From assembly GCF_003634105.1 (NCBI RefSeq), contig NZ_RBIQ01000010.1, positions 62,001-126,000 of the forward strand: a stretch of DNA of 64,000 nt, written 5' to 3'. Positions 8,778-17,537 of this stretch are shown in pieces (positions within the stretch are counted from its first letter, which is position 1; the number at the start of each line of letters is the position of its first letter). Under the pieces are notes generated by a model. That model did no database searches. It had not been told where the DNA came from and saw only the letters and a list, made by a program, of their open reading frames with translations. Origin of the DNA: Maribacter vaceletii. GTDB taxonomy: Bacteria; Bacteroidota; Bacteroidia; Flavobacteriales; Flavobacteriaceae. Position numbers and translations under genes: made by a program.

Positions 8778-11000
8778 ATGAAATATATTTTTTTTATTCT
8801 ATTCCTTTTCAGTTCGTTATATATATCTGCCCAAGAGTTTCAAGGGTATATAGAAACCAGTAATGGAACGCCTATTGAAGGTGCTTATATTTTTAATAAA
8901 AACTCTCAGAAACATGCACATAGTAATGAAAGTGGATACTTTTTAATAGAAAAAACAAACCTAGGAGATAGTTTGCAAATTGGGAGTTTAGGATACAAAA
9001 ACAGTAATACAATTATTAAAAATACATCTAACAAAAGAAACACTTATGTATTAAATGAAGCTCCTTTTGAATTAAATGAGGTAGTTATAAGCCCTAAAAT
9101 TGATGCTTTATCTGTTGTAACAAAAATAGATTTACAAACAAACCCCGTAGGTTCTTCTCAAGAAATATTGCAAAAGGTTCCTGGGTTAATTATTGGTCAA
9201 CATGCTGGTGGTGGTAAAGCAGAACAATTATTCCTTAGAGGGTTTGATATTGACCACGGTACAGATATTTCTATAAATGTTGATAATATGCCCGTAAATA
9301 TGGTATCTCATGCACATGGACAAGGGTATGCAGATTTACATTTTGTTATTCCAGAAACCATAGAAAAAATAGATTTTGGGAAAGGTCCTTATAATGCACA
9401 ATATGGAAACTTTGCAACAGCTGGTTATGTAGGTTTTGCATCTAAAGAAGCTTTTACAAAAAACACCGTTAAATTTACTTATGGCGATTATGGTTATAAG
9501 AGAAATCTTGGATTATTTAACGTCCTAAACACTAAAAAAGAAAAAGCTTATATAGCAACAGAGTTAATAGGGTTTGATGGCCCTTTTGAAAGTTCTCAGA
9601 ATTTTGAAAGATTTAATGTAATGGCTAAATATTCTTCTCGTTTAGACGCCAACAGTAAATTTTTTACAAGCGTTTCTCATTTTACTAGTTCATGGGATGC
9701 CTCTGGTCAAATACCTGAACGTGCTGTAAATAGTGGTTTAATAACAAGATTTGGTGCAATAGATGATACCGAAGGTGGTAAAACAAGTAGAACAAACCTT
9801 AATATTGGTTTACAAAAAAACATTGATAAAAACACCTTTTTTAAAGCAAATACATACTATAGTAACTACAACTTTTTGTTATTTTCTAATTTTACTTTTT
9901 TCTTAGACGACCCACAAAATGGAGACCAGATTAAACAAGAAGAATCTCGTAATTTATTTGGTTTAAACACCCAATTAAAAAAGAATCTTAACTGGGGAGA
10001 AGCTAATGTAAATTTAGAACTTGGTTCTGGTTTTAGAACAGATAATAGCACGGGTAATGAACTGTCTCATACTGCAAATAGAAAAACAACTTTAAATAAC
10101 ATACAGCTAGGAGATATTAAAGAAACTAATATTTTTGGTTACTTAAACGCCAACTTTACTTTAGGTAATTTCACTTTATCCCCTGCGTTAAGGTTAGATA
10201 ATTTTAATTTTAAGTATGCTGATGCTCTTTCTGAGGTTTACGATAATAAATCGGTATCAAAAACAGCTTTTTCTCCAAAATTAAATTTGGTGTATCATCC
10301 AAATAAAAACACACAATACTATCTTAAATCTGGTATTGGTTTTCATTCTAATGACGCTCGTGTTAGCGTTGCTCAAAATGGACATAAAATACTTCCTAAA
10401 GCTTACGGTCTAGACCTTGGAACTATATTAAAGCCCACAAAAAACTTTTTTATAAATGCTGCCGCTTGGTACTTATATTCCGAACAAGAGTTTGTTTATG
10501 TAGGCGATGCTGGTATTGTAGAACCAAGCGGTGCATCTAAACGTTTAGGTATAGATTTTGGGGCTCGTTACCAATTTACAAATTGGTTGTTTTTTAATAC
10601 AGACCTTACGTATACCGTAGCTCGCTCTGTTGATGAAAATAGTGGGGAAGATTATATTCCACTAGCTCCTGACTTTACTTTAGTTGGCGGATTAAATGTA
10701 ACGAACTTAGGTAAGTTTTCTGGAGGTTTACAATATAAACACTTAAATAATAGACCTGCAAACGAGGATAATAGCATTGTTGCAGAAGGGTATACTGTAT
10801 TTAATTTAAATGCAAATTACCAGTGGAGTTCTTTTATTAGTACAGGTATAACTATAGACAATGTTTTTGATGTAGAATGGAATGAAACGCAATTTGCTAC
10901 TACTACTAGATTACAAAATGAAACTAACCCTGTAGAAGAAATTCATTTTACACCAGGCACACCTTTCTTTATAAAAGCGAATCTTACTTTTACTTTTTAA
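8778..11000 (+). CDS. TonB-dependent outer-membrane receptor with carboxypeptidase-like N-domain
   Basis: A 740-residue TonB-dependent receptor. The signal peptide (MKYIFFILFLFSSLYISAQ) is followed by a CarboxypepD_reg-like domain (about 20-95, IEGAYIFNKNSQKHAHSNESGYF), a plug (about 115-225, with GGKAEQLFLRGFDIDHGTDISI) and a 22-strand barrel ending in the aromatic LTFTF. The plug stretch DNMPVNMVSHAHGQGYADLHFVIPE is very His-rich and is shared by a subfamily whose ligand I do not know; metal or metallophore binding is possible. It is the last gene of the DUF4331-TPR-TonB row and converges with the DUF547 gene, 1 base away. Confidence 0.9.
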   Translation: MKYIFFILFLFSSLYISAQEFQGYIETSNGTPIEGAYIFNKNSQKHAHSNESGYFLIEKTNLGDSLQIGSLGYKNSNTIIKNTSNKRNTYVLNEAPFELNEVVISPKIDALSVVTKIDLQTNPVGSSQEILQKVPGLIIGQHAGGGKAEQLFLRGFDIDHGTDISINVDNMPVNMVSHAHGQGYADLHFVIPETIEKIDFGKGPYNAQYGNFATAGYVGFASKEAFTKNTVKFTYGDYGYKRNLGLFNVLNTKKEKAYIATELIGFDGPFESSQNFERFNVMAKYSSRLDANSKFFTSVSHFTSSWDASGQIPERAVNSGLITRFGAIDDTEGGKTSRTNLNIGLQKNIDKNTFFKANTYYSNYNFLLFSNFTFFLDDPQNGDQIKQEESRNLFGLNTQLKKNLNWGEANVNLELGSGFRTDNSTGNELSHTANRKTTLNNIQLGDIKETNIFGYLNANFTLGNFTLSPALRLDNFNFKYADALSEVYDNKSVSKTAFSPKLNLVYHPNKNTQYYLKSGIGFHSNDARVSVAQNGHKILPKAYGLDLGTILKPTKNFFINAAAWYLYSEQEFVYVGDAGIVEPSGASKRLGIDFGARYQFTNWLFFNTDLTYTVARSVDENSGEDYIPLAPDFTLVGGLNVTNLGKFSGGLQYKHLNNRPANEDNSIVAEGYTVFNLNANYQWSSFISTGITIDNVFDVEWNETQFATTTRLQNETNPVEEIHFTPGTPFFIKANLTFTF

Positions 11001-11001
11001 A

Positions 11002-11793
11002 TTATAATGCTATAAAATTATTTAAATATAAAGTCCAGTCATAATTCTTATATATAATCTCTACTCCTTTAGTAGTGGGGATTATATTATTCTCTTTAAG
11101 AATTTTTTTTGCACCACTCTTTCCGCCAAAATCTCCTCTAAACCAACTAAAAAGAGAAGTTACAGTCACCGTATTTAATTCTTCATTATAACTAGACATG
11201 GATTTTAAAAAATGTTTAGTACCAGTATTTAACTGTTCATTTATACGTTCCGTAGTATAAATAGTTACAGGTGGGCAATCTTTAGCGCCACAATTTAATG
11301 CAAAATGAATACGGAAATCTCTTTTCTTTACTCTTAACTTTCTTTCTAACTTATCTGGAAACCACTTTCTTACATACCCCAAACCTAAAGGCCATTGCGA
11401 TTTTCTTATAATACCATGCTCTATTTTTTCAAAAGACAAAATACTACCAGCTATGGGTATTTGCTCTTTTTTAAAAAAAGCACTTCTATCCTTATATAAA
11501 TCTGGTTTTTCTGATAAAATAACTTGTATATACCCGTTATAAATATTTAGCCAAAAAGCTAATTTTTGCTCGTCTGTTAACAACCCTTTTTCTAAATCAT
11601 CTAAACTTAGTTCTGCTAATTCTTTCCTTATCTCTTCCGTATTTCCTTTCTCTTTAACACAGTTAAGAAACTCTTCAGACAATTTATTATAATCTACCTT
11701 AACTATACCAGTATTTACTTTTGATGCTTCACTAGTATAAAAACAAAAGATTGTTAAAAAAAGGAGTAATAGTTTAGATTGTAGCTTATTCAT
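11002..11793 (-). CDS. DUF547 domain protein
   Basis: A 263-residue exported protein (signal MNKLQSKLLLLFLTIFCFYTSEAS) of the DUF547 family. The signature is clear: KLAFWLNIYNGYIQVIL (about 86-102), then IEHGIIR, and HFALNCGAKDCPPV with two cysteines near residue 165, which with nearby His may make a Cys/His catalytic or metal site. DUF547 shows remote resemblance to papain/transglutaminase-like folds; no activity is established to my knowledge. It is convergent with the TonB receptor and divergent from the glycosyltransferase gene. Confidence 0.87.
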   Translation of the reverse strand: MNKLQSKLLLLFLTIFCFYTSEASKVNTGIVKVDYNKLSEEFLNCVKEKGNTEEIRKELAELSLDDLEKGLLTDEQKLAFWLNIYNGYIQVILSEKPDLYKDRSAFFKKEQIPIAGSILSFEKIEHGIIRKSQWPLGLGYVRKWFPDKLERKLRVKKRDFRIHFALNCGAKDCPPVTIYTTERINEQLNTGTKHFLKSMSSYNEELNTVTVTSLFSWFRGDFGGKSGAKKILKENNIIPTTKGVEIIYKNYDWTLYLNNFIAL

Positions 11794-11928
11794 AATTCAC
11801 AAATTCTTAATATGAAAATATATCGTTTTTTAAGTCGAAAAAAGAAAACCCTTATTACAAACCTACGTATATATAATTATAAAAAGTATACCACTTTTCT
11901 TTTATAAACAGTACTTTTAAATATATTT

Positions 11929-12627
11929 ATGAGAATGATTTCTATAATAATACCATCGCATAACGAAAAGAAAAATTTAGAAAAGCTACTTCCGCACATA
12001 GAAAATCTTAAAACAACCATTTCTTATGAAATAGTAGTAGCAACTTCTCCAAATACTACAGATGGTACTAATTCTATTGTACATTCTAAAAAAATTCTAC
12101 TTTTAAAATGCCCAAAAAAAGGAAGAGCTGCTCAAATGAATTATGCTGCAAAACATGCTAAGGGTTCTATTCTTGTTTTTTTACATGCAGATGTATTACC
12201 CCCAAAAACATTTTTATCAGATATTCAACAAGCATTATCCAAAAATATAGACGCAGGTTTTTTCTCTTATAAATTTGATAGCACTAATTTTTTTCTTAAA
12301 ATAAACGCTTCATTTACTAGTAAAGATGGTATTTTTACAGGAGGAGGAGACCAGTGTCTCTTTATTAAGACAAAAAAATTCAATGCTTTAAAAGGCTTTA
12401 ATGAAGAACAAGTTTTAATGGAAGACTTTGAGTTTTTTAAAAGAATTAAAAAAAATAAAATACCTTACACCATCATAAATAACGATTTAATAGTTTCTGC
12501 AAGAAAATATGAGCATAACTCCTATTTAAGGGTTAATCTATCAAATCTTATATTAGTTGTTTTATTTAAATTTGGTTGTTCCCCTAAAAAGTTAAAAAAA
12601 ATACATTCTAAACTTATCAAAACATAA
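11929..12627 (+). CDS. GT2 glycosyltransferase (TIGR04283-like)
   Basis: A 232-residue family 2 glycosyltransferase. Visible are ISIIIPSHNEKKNLEKLLPHI at the N terminus, GRAAQMNYAAKHAKG (about 65-79), the DxD-like HADVLPP near residue 85 and the acceptor-side GGGDQCLFIKTKKF...EDFEFFKRIKK. The short length and RAAQMN motif match the TIGR04283 group often found beside DUF547 and radical SAM genes. It has no membrane anchor. It forms a two-gene operon with the VOC protein, 7 bases downstream. The sugar and acceptor are unknown. The arsenosugar role given to some TIGR04283 proteins cannot be assigned here, because no ArsM/ArsS genes are present. Confidence 0.85.
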   Translation: MRMISIIIPSHNEKKNLEKLLPHIENLKTTISYEIVVATSPNTTDGTNSIVHSKKILLLKCPKKGRAAQMNYAAKHAKGSILVFLHADVLPPKTFLSDIQQALSKNIDAGFFSYKFDSTNFFLKINASFTSKDGIFTGGGDQCLFIKTKKFNALKGFNEEQVLMEDFEFFKRIKKNKIPYTIINNDLIVSARKYEHNSYLRVNLSNLILVVLFKFGCSPKKLKKIHSKLIKT

Positions 12628-12634
12628 CACCAAG

Positions 12635-13711
12635 ATGCGTGAGTTGACTGATGAAATTACATTAAATGGGATTCAACAAATAGGGATTGGAGTTCAAGAT
12701 GCTAATAAAGTATTTAACTGGTATAGACGTAATATTGGTTTTAATTTATTAGTTTTTAAAGATGAAGCAACTGCTTCTTTAATGACAAAATACACTGGTG
12801 GTAAAGCATGGGACAGAAAAGCTCTTTTGTCCTTAAACCTTGCTGGAGGTGGCGGTTTAGAAATTTGGCAATATACTAACAGAAACCCTATTCCACCATT
12901 AGAATCTATTAACTTAGGAGATTTAGGGATAAACATTTTAAAGTTAAAAAGTAAAAATATTACTAGCGTTCATAAGAAATTACAAACATTAAATTTAAAC
13001 CTCTTATCCCCTATTTCTACTTTTGATAATCAGGAGCATTTTTTCTTTAAAGACCCATGGGATAATTTGGTACAAATAGTAGCTTGTACTACAAATTTTA
13101 CTGAAAGTGATGAAGATTGTGGTGGGGTTCTAGGTGTAACTTTAGGCGTTTCAGACATAGATACATCTATTACTTTTTATAAAAATCTTTTAGGCTTTGA
13201 TACTGTTGTATATAATGAAAATAACACCTTTGAAGATTTTTCTTTTGTAGAGAATCAAGAAAATAAGTATAGAAGAACATTACTAAGAAGAAGTGAAACA
13301 AAAGTGGGAGGTTTTGGTACCCTTTTAGGTCCTTGTGAAATAGAATTAATTCAGAAAGAAAATACTACTCCTAAAAAAATATATGCCAATCGCTATTGGG
13401 GAGATTTAGGGTATATACATCTTTGTTTTGATGTGTCTGGTATGAAAGCTTTAGGAGAAAAAGCTAAAAAACTTAACCACCCTTTTACTGTAGATAGTAG
13501 TTCTAGTTTTGATATGGGAGAAGCCGCAGGACATTTTAGTTATATTGAAGACCCAGATGGCACCCTATTAGAGTTTGTAGAAACACATAAAGTTCCTATT
13601 TTAAAAAAACTAGGCTTATTTATAAATCTAAAAAAGAGAGACCAACATAAACCCTTACCAAATTGGCTTATAAAATTAATGCGAATTCATCGTGTAAAAA
13701 AAGACCTTTAA
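12635..13711 (+). CDS. VOC (glyoxalase/dioxygenase superfamily) protein, two domains
   Basis: 358 residues with two vicinal-oxygen-chelate modules: about 14-152 (IGVQDANKVFNWYRRNIGF ... FFFKDPWDNLVQIV) and about 165-320 (LGVTLGVSDIDTSITFYKNLLGF ... SYIEDPDGTLLEFVET). The metal ligands expected at the start and end of modules are partly kept (Glu in LLEFVE, His in IHLCFDV), so it may bind a divalent metal. The substrate cannot be read from sequence; families with this fold include lactoylglutathione lyases, extradiol dioxygenases and ArsI-type lyases. It follows the GT2 gene by 7 bases and converges with the anti-sigma gene. Confidence 0.85.
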   Translation: MRELTDEITLNGIQQIGIGVQDANKVFNWYRRNIGFNLLVFKDEATASLMTKYTGGKAWDRKALLSLNLAGGGGLEIWQYTNRNPIPPLESINLGDLGINILKLKSKNITSVHKKLQTLNLNLLSPISTFDNQEHFFFKDPWDNLVQIVACTTNFTESDEDCGGVLGVTLGVSDIDTSITFYKNLLGFDTVVYNENNTFEDFSFVENQENKYRRTLLRRSETKVGGFGTLLGPCEIELIQKENTTPKKIYANRYWGDLGYIHLCFDVSGMKALGEKAKKLNHPFTVDSSSSFDMGEAAGHFSYIEDPDGTLLEFVETHKVPILKKLGLFINLKKRDQHKPLPNWLIKLMRIHRVKKDL

Positions 13712-13712
13712 T

Positions 13713-14510
13713 TTAACTAGAAGATACAACCCCTAAAGTATATAATTGCTCCAAGTTTGGAGATTTACTACCTCCAGCAGGTTCTAGAGTAATTCCAAAT
13801 GCCTCAGATGCATTTGCATTCGTTAAATTAAAAATGCGATTATCATCCTCTATAAAATCTTCTAATAAACCTACACTTGTTGGTGTAAGCGGATTTAATT
13901 TTAAGGACCATACTTGGTACACCATACCATCTGGAGGTTCTGGTAAACCTTGCGCATCTATATAAAGTTTTTCTTCTTTTTTATTCCAATAAACTTTAGC
14001 ATAAGATGTAGGAGAAACTTCTTGACCTCCTAAAGGAATAACTGTTATATTTTTATCTCTAATAGTACTTAACAAATCTTCCGATTTAGCTAATGAAGTT
14101 TTTGCGTCAGAAATTTGCTCCTCCAAATTAATACGTTGCCCTTCTACTACTTCTATTTGAGATTGTAATTTTTCATTTTGATTATACAAATACGCTCCAC
14201 CTATTATTAAAAGGATAGATGCTGCCCAACCCATATAAGAAGTCCAATTTGTTTTATTTTCTTTTAAAGGAACTACTTTAAAGGAATTTAGATTTTTAAT
14301 TTTATCGTAAACTTTAGCAAAATCTAAAGGCATTTTTGGAGCTGCAGTTTTTGAAAGTGCTAAAATAGATGCCTCTATAGCTATAATTTCTTTTTGTACA
14401 TCTGGATACAAACTAGCATGCTCTGCCACCTTCAGATTTTCATCTTCTGAAAGTTGACCAGCTACATATAGCTCTAGTATACCCGATTCTATGTACTCTT
14501 TTACATTCAT
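13713..14510 (-). CDS. Anti-sigma factor, RskA type
   Basis: A 265-residue membrane anti-sigma factor. The N-terminal cytosolic part (MNVKEYIESGILELYVAGQL) is the zinc-free sigma-binding domain. A single membrane helix (WTSYMGWAASILLIIGGAYLY, about 88-108) follows, then a coiled coil (about 110-145) and a periplasmic RskA-type beta domain (YAKVYWNKKEEKLYIDAQGLPEPPDGMVYQVWSLK). Its ATG directly follows the sigma factor stop (TAAATG), so the two are translated from one message. Family logic: it holds the sigma factor inactive until a periplasmic signal triggers its breakdown. Confidence 0.9.
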   Translation of the reverse strand: MNVKEYIESGILELYVAGQLSEDENLKVAEHASLYPDVQKEIIAIEASILALSKTAAPKMPLDFAKVYDKIKNLNSFKVVPLKENKTNWTSYMGWAASILLIIGGAYLYNQNEKLQSQIEVVEGQRINLEEQISDAKTSLAKSEDLLSTIRDKNITVIPLGGQEVSPTSYAKVYWNKKEEKLYIDAQGLPEPPDGMVYQVWSLKLNPLTPTSVGLLEDFIEDDNRIFNLTNANASEAFGITLEPAGGSKSPNLEQLYTLGVVSSS

Positions 14511-15044
14511 TTATAACTGCATGTTTTCTCTAAGTTGAGAAATACAACTTCTATTTCTTGTTTTTACTGTTCCTACAGGAATATCTAATTCTTCAGACAC
14601 TTCTTTTTGTGTATATCCTTTAAAATAAAGAAGTTCTATTACTTGAATACATTTTTCCTTTAATTTAGAAACCAAACTATGAAGGCCTTTCGTATTAACT
14701 TCTTTTTCTTCACCTTCTGATTTGCTTTCAAGGATACTTACGAAGTAATCTGCAGAAAGGTTCTTTTTTTGGTTTTTATAATTTTTAGAGCGCATTACAT
14801 CTATAGCTGCATTCCTTGCAATATTTACTATCCAAGTAAAAAAGCGACCTTTAGAACTATTATAACTTAAAGCATTATTCCAAACCTTTACAAATACATC
14901 TTGGCAAATTTCTTCAGCCAAATTATCATCTTTAACTATTGTATTAATTACACCACAAATATTTTCTGCATACATAGAATGTAGTCTCTCAAAAGCGAAA
15001 GTATCTTTTTGCTGAAAACGTGTTATTAATTCTTCTAATTGCAT
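14511..15044 (-). CDS. ECF RNA polymerase sigma factor
   Basis: A 177-residue ECF sigma factor with region 2 (FERLHSMYAENICGVINTIVKDDNLAEEICQDVFVKVWNN, about 18-58, then RFFTWIVNIARNAAIDVMRS) and region 4 (KCIQVIELLYFKGYTQKEVSEELDIPVGTVKTRNRSCISQLR, about 132-173). It is paired with the RskA-type anti-sigma gene immediately downstream. Because the DUF4331, TonB, DUF547, GT2 and VOC genes surround this pair, they are candidates for its regulon; that link is by position only. Confidence 0.92.
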   Translation of the reverse strand: MQLEELITRFQQKDTFAFERLHSMYAENICGVINTIVKDDNLAEEICQDVFVKVWNNALSYNSSKGRFFTWIVNIARNAAIDVMRSKNYKNQKKNLSADYFVSILESKSEGEEKEVNTKGLHSLVSKLKEKCIQVIELLYFKGYTQKEVSEELDIPVGTVKTRNRSCISQLRENMQL

Positions 15045-15162
15045 AAGCTTTTTTAGGCTCTTTAATTAAATAGGTTACCTTCAAAAATAAGGTATTATTA
15101 ATTAGTACTCTTTATTTTAGAGAAGTATTCCATATAAATTAAAATCAAAAAATTATATATTT

Positions 15163-15335
15163 CTAATAAACCCTCATTGCAAATAACTAAATGAAGGCTA
15201 TCGCCTACTTATTTTTTTTCCAATCGCTTACAAAAAAAGAAAAAGGATTTACATAATCCTAATAAACCCTCGTTGCAAATGATAAAATGAAGGCTATCGC
15301 CTACTCATTTTTTATTTGCAATCGTTTACAAAAAC
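15163..15335. repeat. Two tandem imperfect palindromic repeats of about 75 bases
   Basis: Two copies, 15,163-15,238 and 15,259-15,335, begin CTAATAAACCCTC and share the core ATGAAGGCTATCGCCTAC. In the second copy TTGCAAATGATAAAATGA pairs almost completely with TCATTTTTTATTTGCAA around AGGC-TATC-GCCT, making a hairpin of about 50 nt. The first copy is the same fold with more mismatches. They lie in a gene-free stretch upstream of the ECF sigma gene. They could be dispersed palindromic elements or a small structured RNA pair. Confidence 0.7.
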
Positions 15336-15361
15336 TATGTTTTTGACACTATAGAAAATAA

Positions 15362-15389
15362 AAAATGAACTGTTTACACAGTTCATTTT
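15362..15389 (-). terminator. Terminator probably belonging to a tRNA-Pro gene
   Basis: AAAATGAACTGT (15,362-15,373) pairs perfectly with ACAGTTCATTTT (15,378-15,389). On the minus strand it is followed by a T-rich run. It lies directly behind the tRNA-Pro-like 3' end at 15,396-15,410, as a tRNA terminator would. Confidence 0.7.
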
Positions 15390-15395
15390 ACTATT

Positions 15396-15410
15396 AAGTC
15401 GGGATGACAG
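15396..15410 (-). other. Likely attachment-site half: 3' end of a tRNA-Pro gene
   Basis: On the minus strand the 15 bases CTGTCATCCCGACTT equal the usual end of a Bacteroidota tRNA-Pro (T-arm end, acceptor strand CATCCCG, discriminator). The remaining tRNA does not continue toward higher coordinates, where element DNA begins, and a terminator hairpin sits on the other side. This is what remains when an element integrates into a tRNA 3' end and the restored tRNA lies at its far end. The tRNA identity is from memory of tRNA-Pro sequences. Confidence 0.55.
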
Positions 15411-15469
15411 AACTAACAACCCATCCATATATCATTAATAATCAAATAGTTACTGTTATTTTTCAAAAC

Positions 15470-15488
15470 AGGTAACCGAATAGGTAAC
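15470..15488 (+). promoter_or_regulatory. Direct repeats AGGTAAC near the element end
   Basis: AGGTAAC occurs at 15,470-15,476 and 15,482-15,488, about one DNA turn apart and about 60-80 bases inside the presumed attachment site. Spaced short repeats like this are typical arm-type sites for tyrosine recombinases. A separate palindrome TACTAT-AAA-ATAGTA follows at 15,527-15,541. The rest of the gene-free stretch up to 15,595 shows nothing else I recognise. Confidence 0.3.
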
Positions 15489-15595
15489 TTTTGCTTTGAT
15501 TCTATTTCTTTTTGATTGTACTAAGATACTATAAAATAGTAAGTAAACTAAATCAAATATTTTGGACTAATACCGCTACCATTTTAGACATAAAA

Positions 15596-15617
15596 AAAGC
15601 GTCTTAATAGACGCTTT
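15596..15617 (-). terminator. Terminator of the tra operon
   Basis: AAAGCGTCT (15,596-15,604) and AGACGCTTT (15,609-15,617) form a perfect 9-bp stem with a 4-base loop. On the minus strand the stem runs into seven T. It lies 20 bases after the traN stop. Confidence 0.85.
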
Positions 15618-15636
15618 AGGAAATTAACAAAAGAAA

Positions 15637-16437
15637 TCATAACGCTTTATTCAAAACCACCTTCCTACTCCCTTTTAATTCTTTCAACTCAATTTCTAAT
15701 CTTTCATTATCTCCTAAAACAAACTTAGGAAGCACATAAACAAATCTTTGATACAAACCTCTCATAATAGATTTTGGCATTTTATGTTTGTATATAACTT
15801 CTTGTTGTAGGCTTTGGTAAGAAGCTTTCCTTTTGGCGTTTCCATTGGTTACGTAAATGTTAAGATAGTCCACATCAAAATTTATTTCCGAGGTATTTTT
15901 GATTTCAATGGCCAGATATACTTCATCACCATCATAGACCAATTTTTGCAATTGCAACTGCATACCTTCTTTTCGTATCGTTGCTAAAGTCTCATACTTA
16001 GAATTAAGTACATAGGTGCAAGCTCTATAAAAATAATCCATTTTATCTTTTTTCAAATAAGTTACTTTCTTCTCTTTTATAGCCGGTAAAACCTTTGGCT
16101 CTTCGTTACCGATACTTTCGTTTTCGAGAATAAAATAATTCAACTTTGGTAATTCTTCAGCGTACTTTAAAATATACGAATACACCTTTCCATTATTCGT
16201 TACTGCAAGCAGATTACTTTCTATTCCTGGCTTTGCTTGGAGTAATCCAAAATACTGCTCCTTTTCTCTATTATAAGTAAATACAAAATGGGTAGCTCCA
16301 GTAATTCCCTGGCGAATAGGCTTAGGAAAAAATAAAGCTACATTCTTTTTATCATTAGCATAAATAGTATCTAATGATTGCTGTGCTATTATTGAATTGG
16401 AACAGATAATGAATAAGATTATAATATATGTTTTCAT
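15637..16437 (-). CDS. traN: Conjugative transposon protein TraN
   Basis: A 266-residue exported protein of the Bacteroides-type conjugation system (TraN/DUF4138 family, related to VirB9-like outer-membrane core components). A signal peptide (MKTYIIILFIICSNSIIAQ) precedes the family stretch LDTIYANDKKNVALFFPKPIRQGITGATHFVFTYNREK and a beta-rich C-terminal domain (VYLAIEIKNTSEINFDVDYLNIYVTN). It is the last gene of the tra operon and is followed by a strong terminator. TraO, TraP and TraQ, which follow in CTnDOT-like elements, are not present. Confidence 0.9.
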   Translation of the reverse strand: MKTYIIILFIICSNSIIAQQSLDTIYANDKKNVALFFPKPIRQGITGATHFVFTYNREKEQYFGLLQAKPGIESNLLAVTNNGKVYSYILKYAEELPKLNYFILENESIGNEEPKVLPAIKEKKVTYLKKDKMDYFYRACTYVLNSKYETLATIRKEGMQLQLQKLVYDGDEVYLAIEIKNTSEINFDVDYLNIYVTNGNAKRKASYQSLQQEVIYKHKMPKSIMRGLYQRFVYVLPKFVLGDNERLEIELKELKGSRKVVLNKAL

Positions 16438-16511
16438 AAGAGTGCGTTTAACAAGTGCTCTTTTAAGGGCTTTTATAAGGTTGTGTTTTAATTAGTGCTT
16501 TTTAAAAGCCT

Positions 16512-17504
16512 TTAATACTTGGGCATTATGGGCTTTCCAAATAATTGGCTCAATGTTGGTTTCGGGGTTCTTAAAATGAGTTGGTAATTATCGGTTACCG
16601 TCACTTTTACATTTCGGTGGTTCCGCTGGAATATCTTTCTAACACCACTAACTTGTGGCACACCGGTAATATTTATTTCATCCACCAAATCTCCCACTAC
16701 TTCATTGGTTGCTTCTGCTCTAAAACTATTTTCTACATAAATACCCTCGCTCCCATCTTGTAAATCAAAAGCTTTCAGCTTTACTGGCTTATGATTGATG
16801 TTTTCAATGATTATCATAGTTCTGTTCGCTTTAAAGCTTACAAAACCATAGATAGTCGCGTTTTTGCTTACCAAAATATTATTGATGTAGGCAGCCTTAG
16901 TCAGTCGCATTTGCAAGCGGTAATTATTCTTTATGGTTTGCTTCCCATCAACACGTACATAAATAAAAGCGTCCGTATTTTGGGTATTCATTACTTGGTT
17001 AGCTATCGGGTGTGAAGCAAAAAAGAGCTGATGTTCCAAACTGCGTTCTTTGGCGGCGACATTCGTTTCACTTTCTGCAATACCATCATTATCTATAGTA
17101 TCTTTTTCTATTGTTTTGGGGGATGCAATAGGTTTTTGTTCCGATTGCCGATACCCTCTATCGGTATAATTAATACGGCCTTGACTATAGATACTATCTA
17201 CCATTCGCATCTTTTCTTTATCTAAAAAATCGGCGTCATAGACTCCTGTAGAATCTAATAATCGTTCATCATAAATACTAGGTGCATTATTCTCTCTTAC
17301 TTCCTTTAAGGCATCTAACGCTTCCAATTTAGAATCATATTCTACTTGTCCTTCTTCTAGTTTAGGAACTGGTATTTTATTATTCTCCATAGTTGACTCT
17401 TCCTCTTCTCCTAGAATTATTGCGGTATAGGCTCCAATAAAAAGAACCACACATAATAAGACTACCCCAAAGACTATTTTATTCTTTTCTATTTTCATAA
17501 TCAT
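16512..17504 (-). CDS. traM: Conjugative transposon protein TraM
   Basis: A 330-residue TraM-family protein (VirB10-like). A short cytosolic start, one membrane helix (IVFGVVLLCVVLFIGAYTAIIL, about 10-31) and a charged, Glu/Asp-rich periplasmic linker (about 35-165) lead to a conserved C-terminal domain. That domain contains IYGFVSFKANRTMIIIENINHKPVKLKAFDLQDGSEGIYVENSF. It would bridge inner and outer membranes of the mating channel together with TraN. It sits between traN and traK with short spacers and no TraL gene between. Confidence 0.9.
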   Translation of the reverse strand: MIMKIEKNKIVFGVVLLCVVLFIGAYTAIILGEEEESTMENNKIPVPKLEEGQVEYDSKLEALDALKEVRENNAPSIYDERLLDSTGVYDADFLDKEKMRMVDSIYSQGRINYTDRGYRQSEQKPIASPKTIEKDTIDNDGIAESETNVAAKERSLEHQLFFASHPIANQVMNTQNTDAFIYVRVDGKQTIKNNYRLQMRLTKAAYINNILVSKNATIYGFVSFKANRTMIIIENINHKPVKLKAFDLQDGSEGIYVENSFRAEATNEVVGDLVDEINITGVPQVSGVRKIFQRNHRNVKVTVTDNYQLILRTPKPTLSQLFGKPIMPKY

Positions 17505-17537
17505 CCTCTTTTTAATGCTAATATGGGCTTATGGCTT

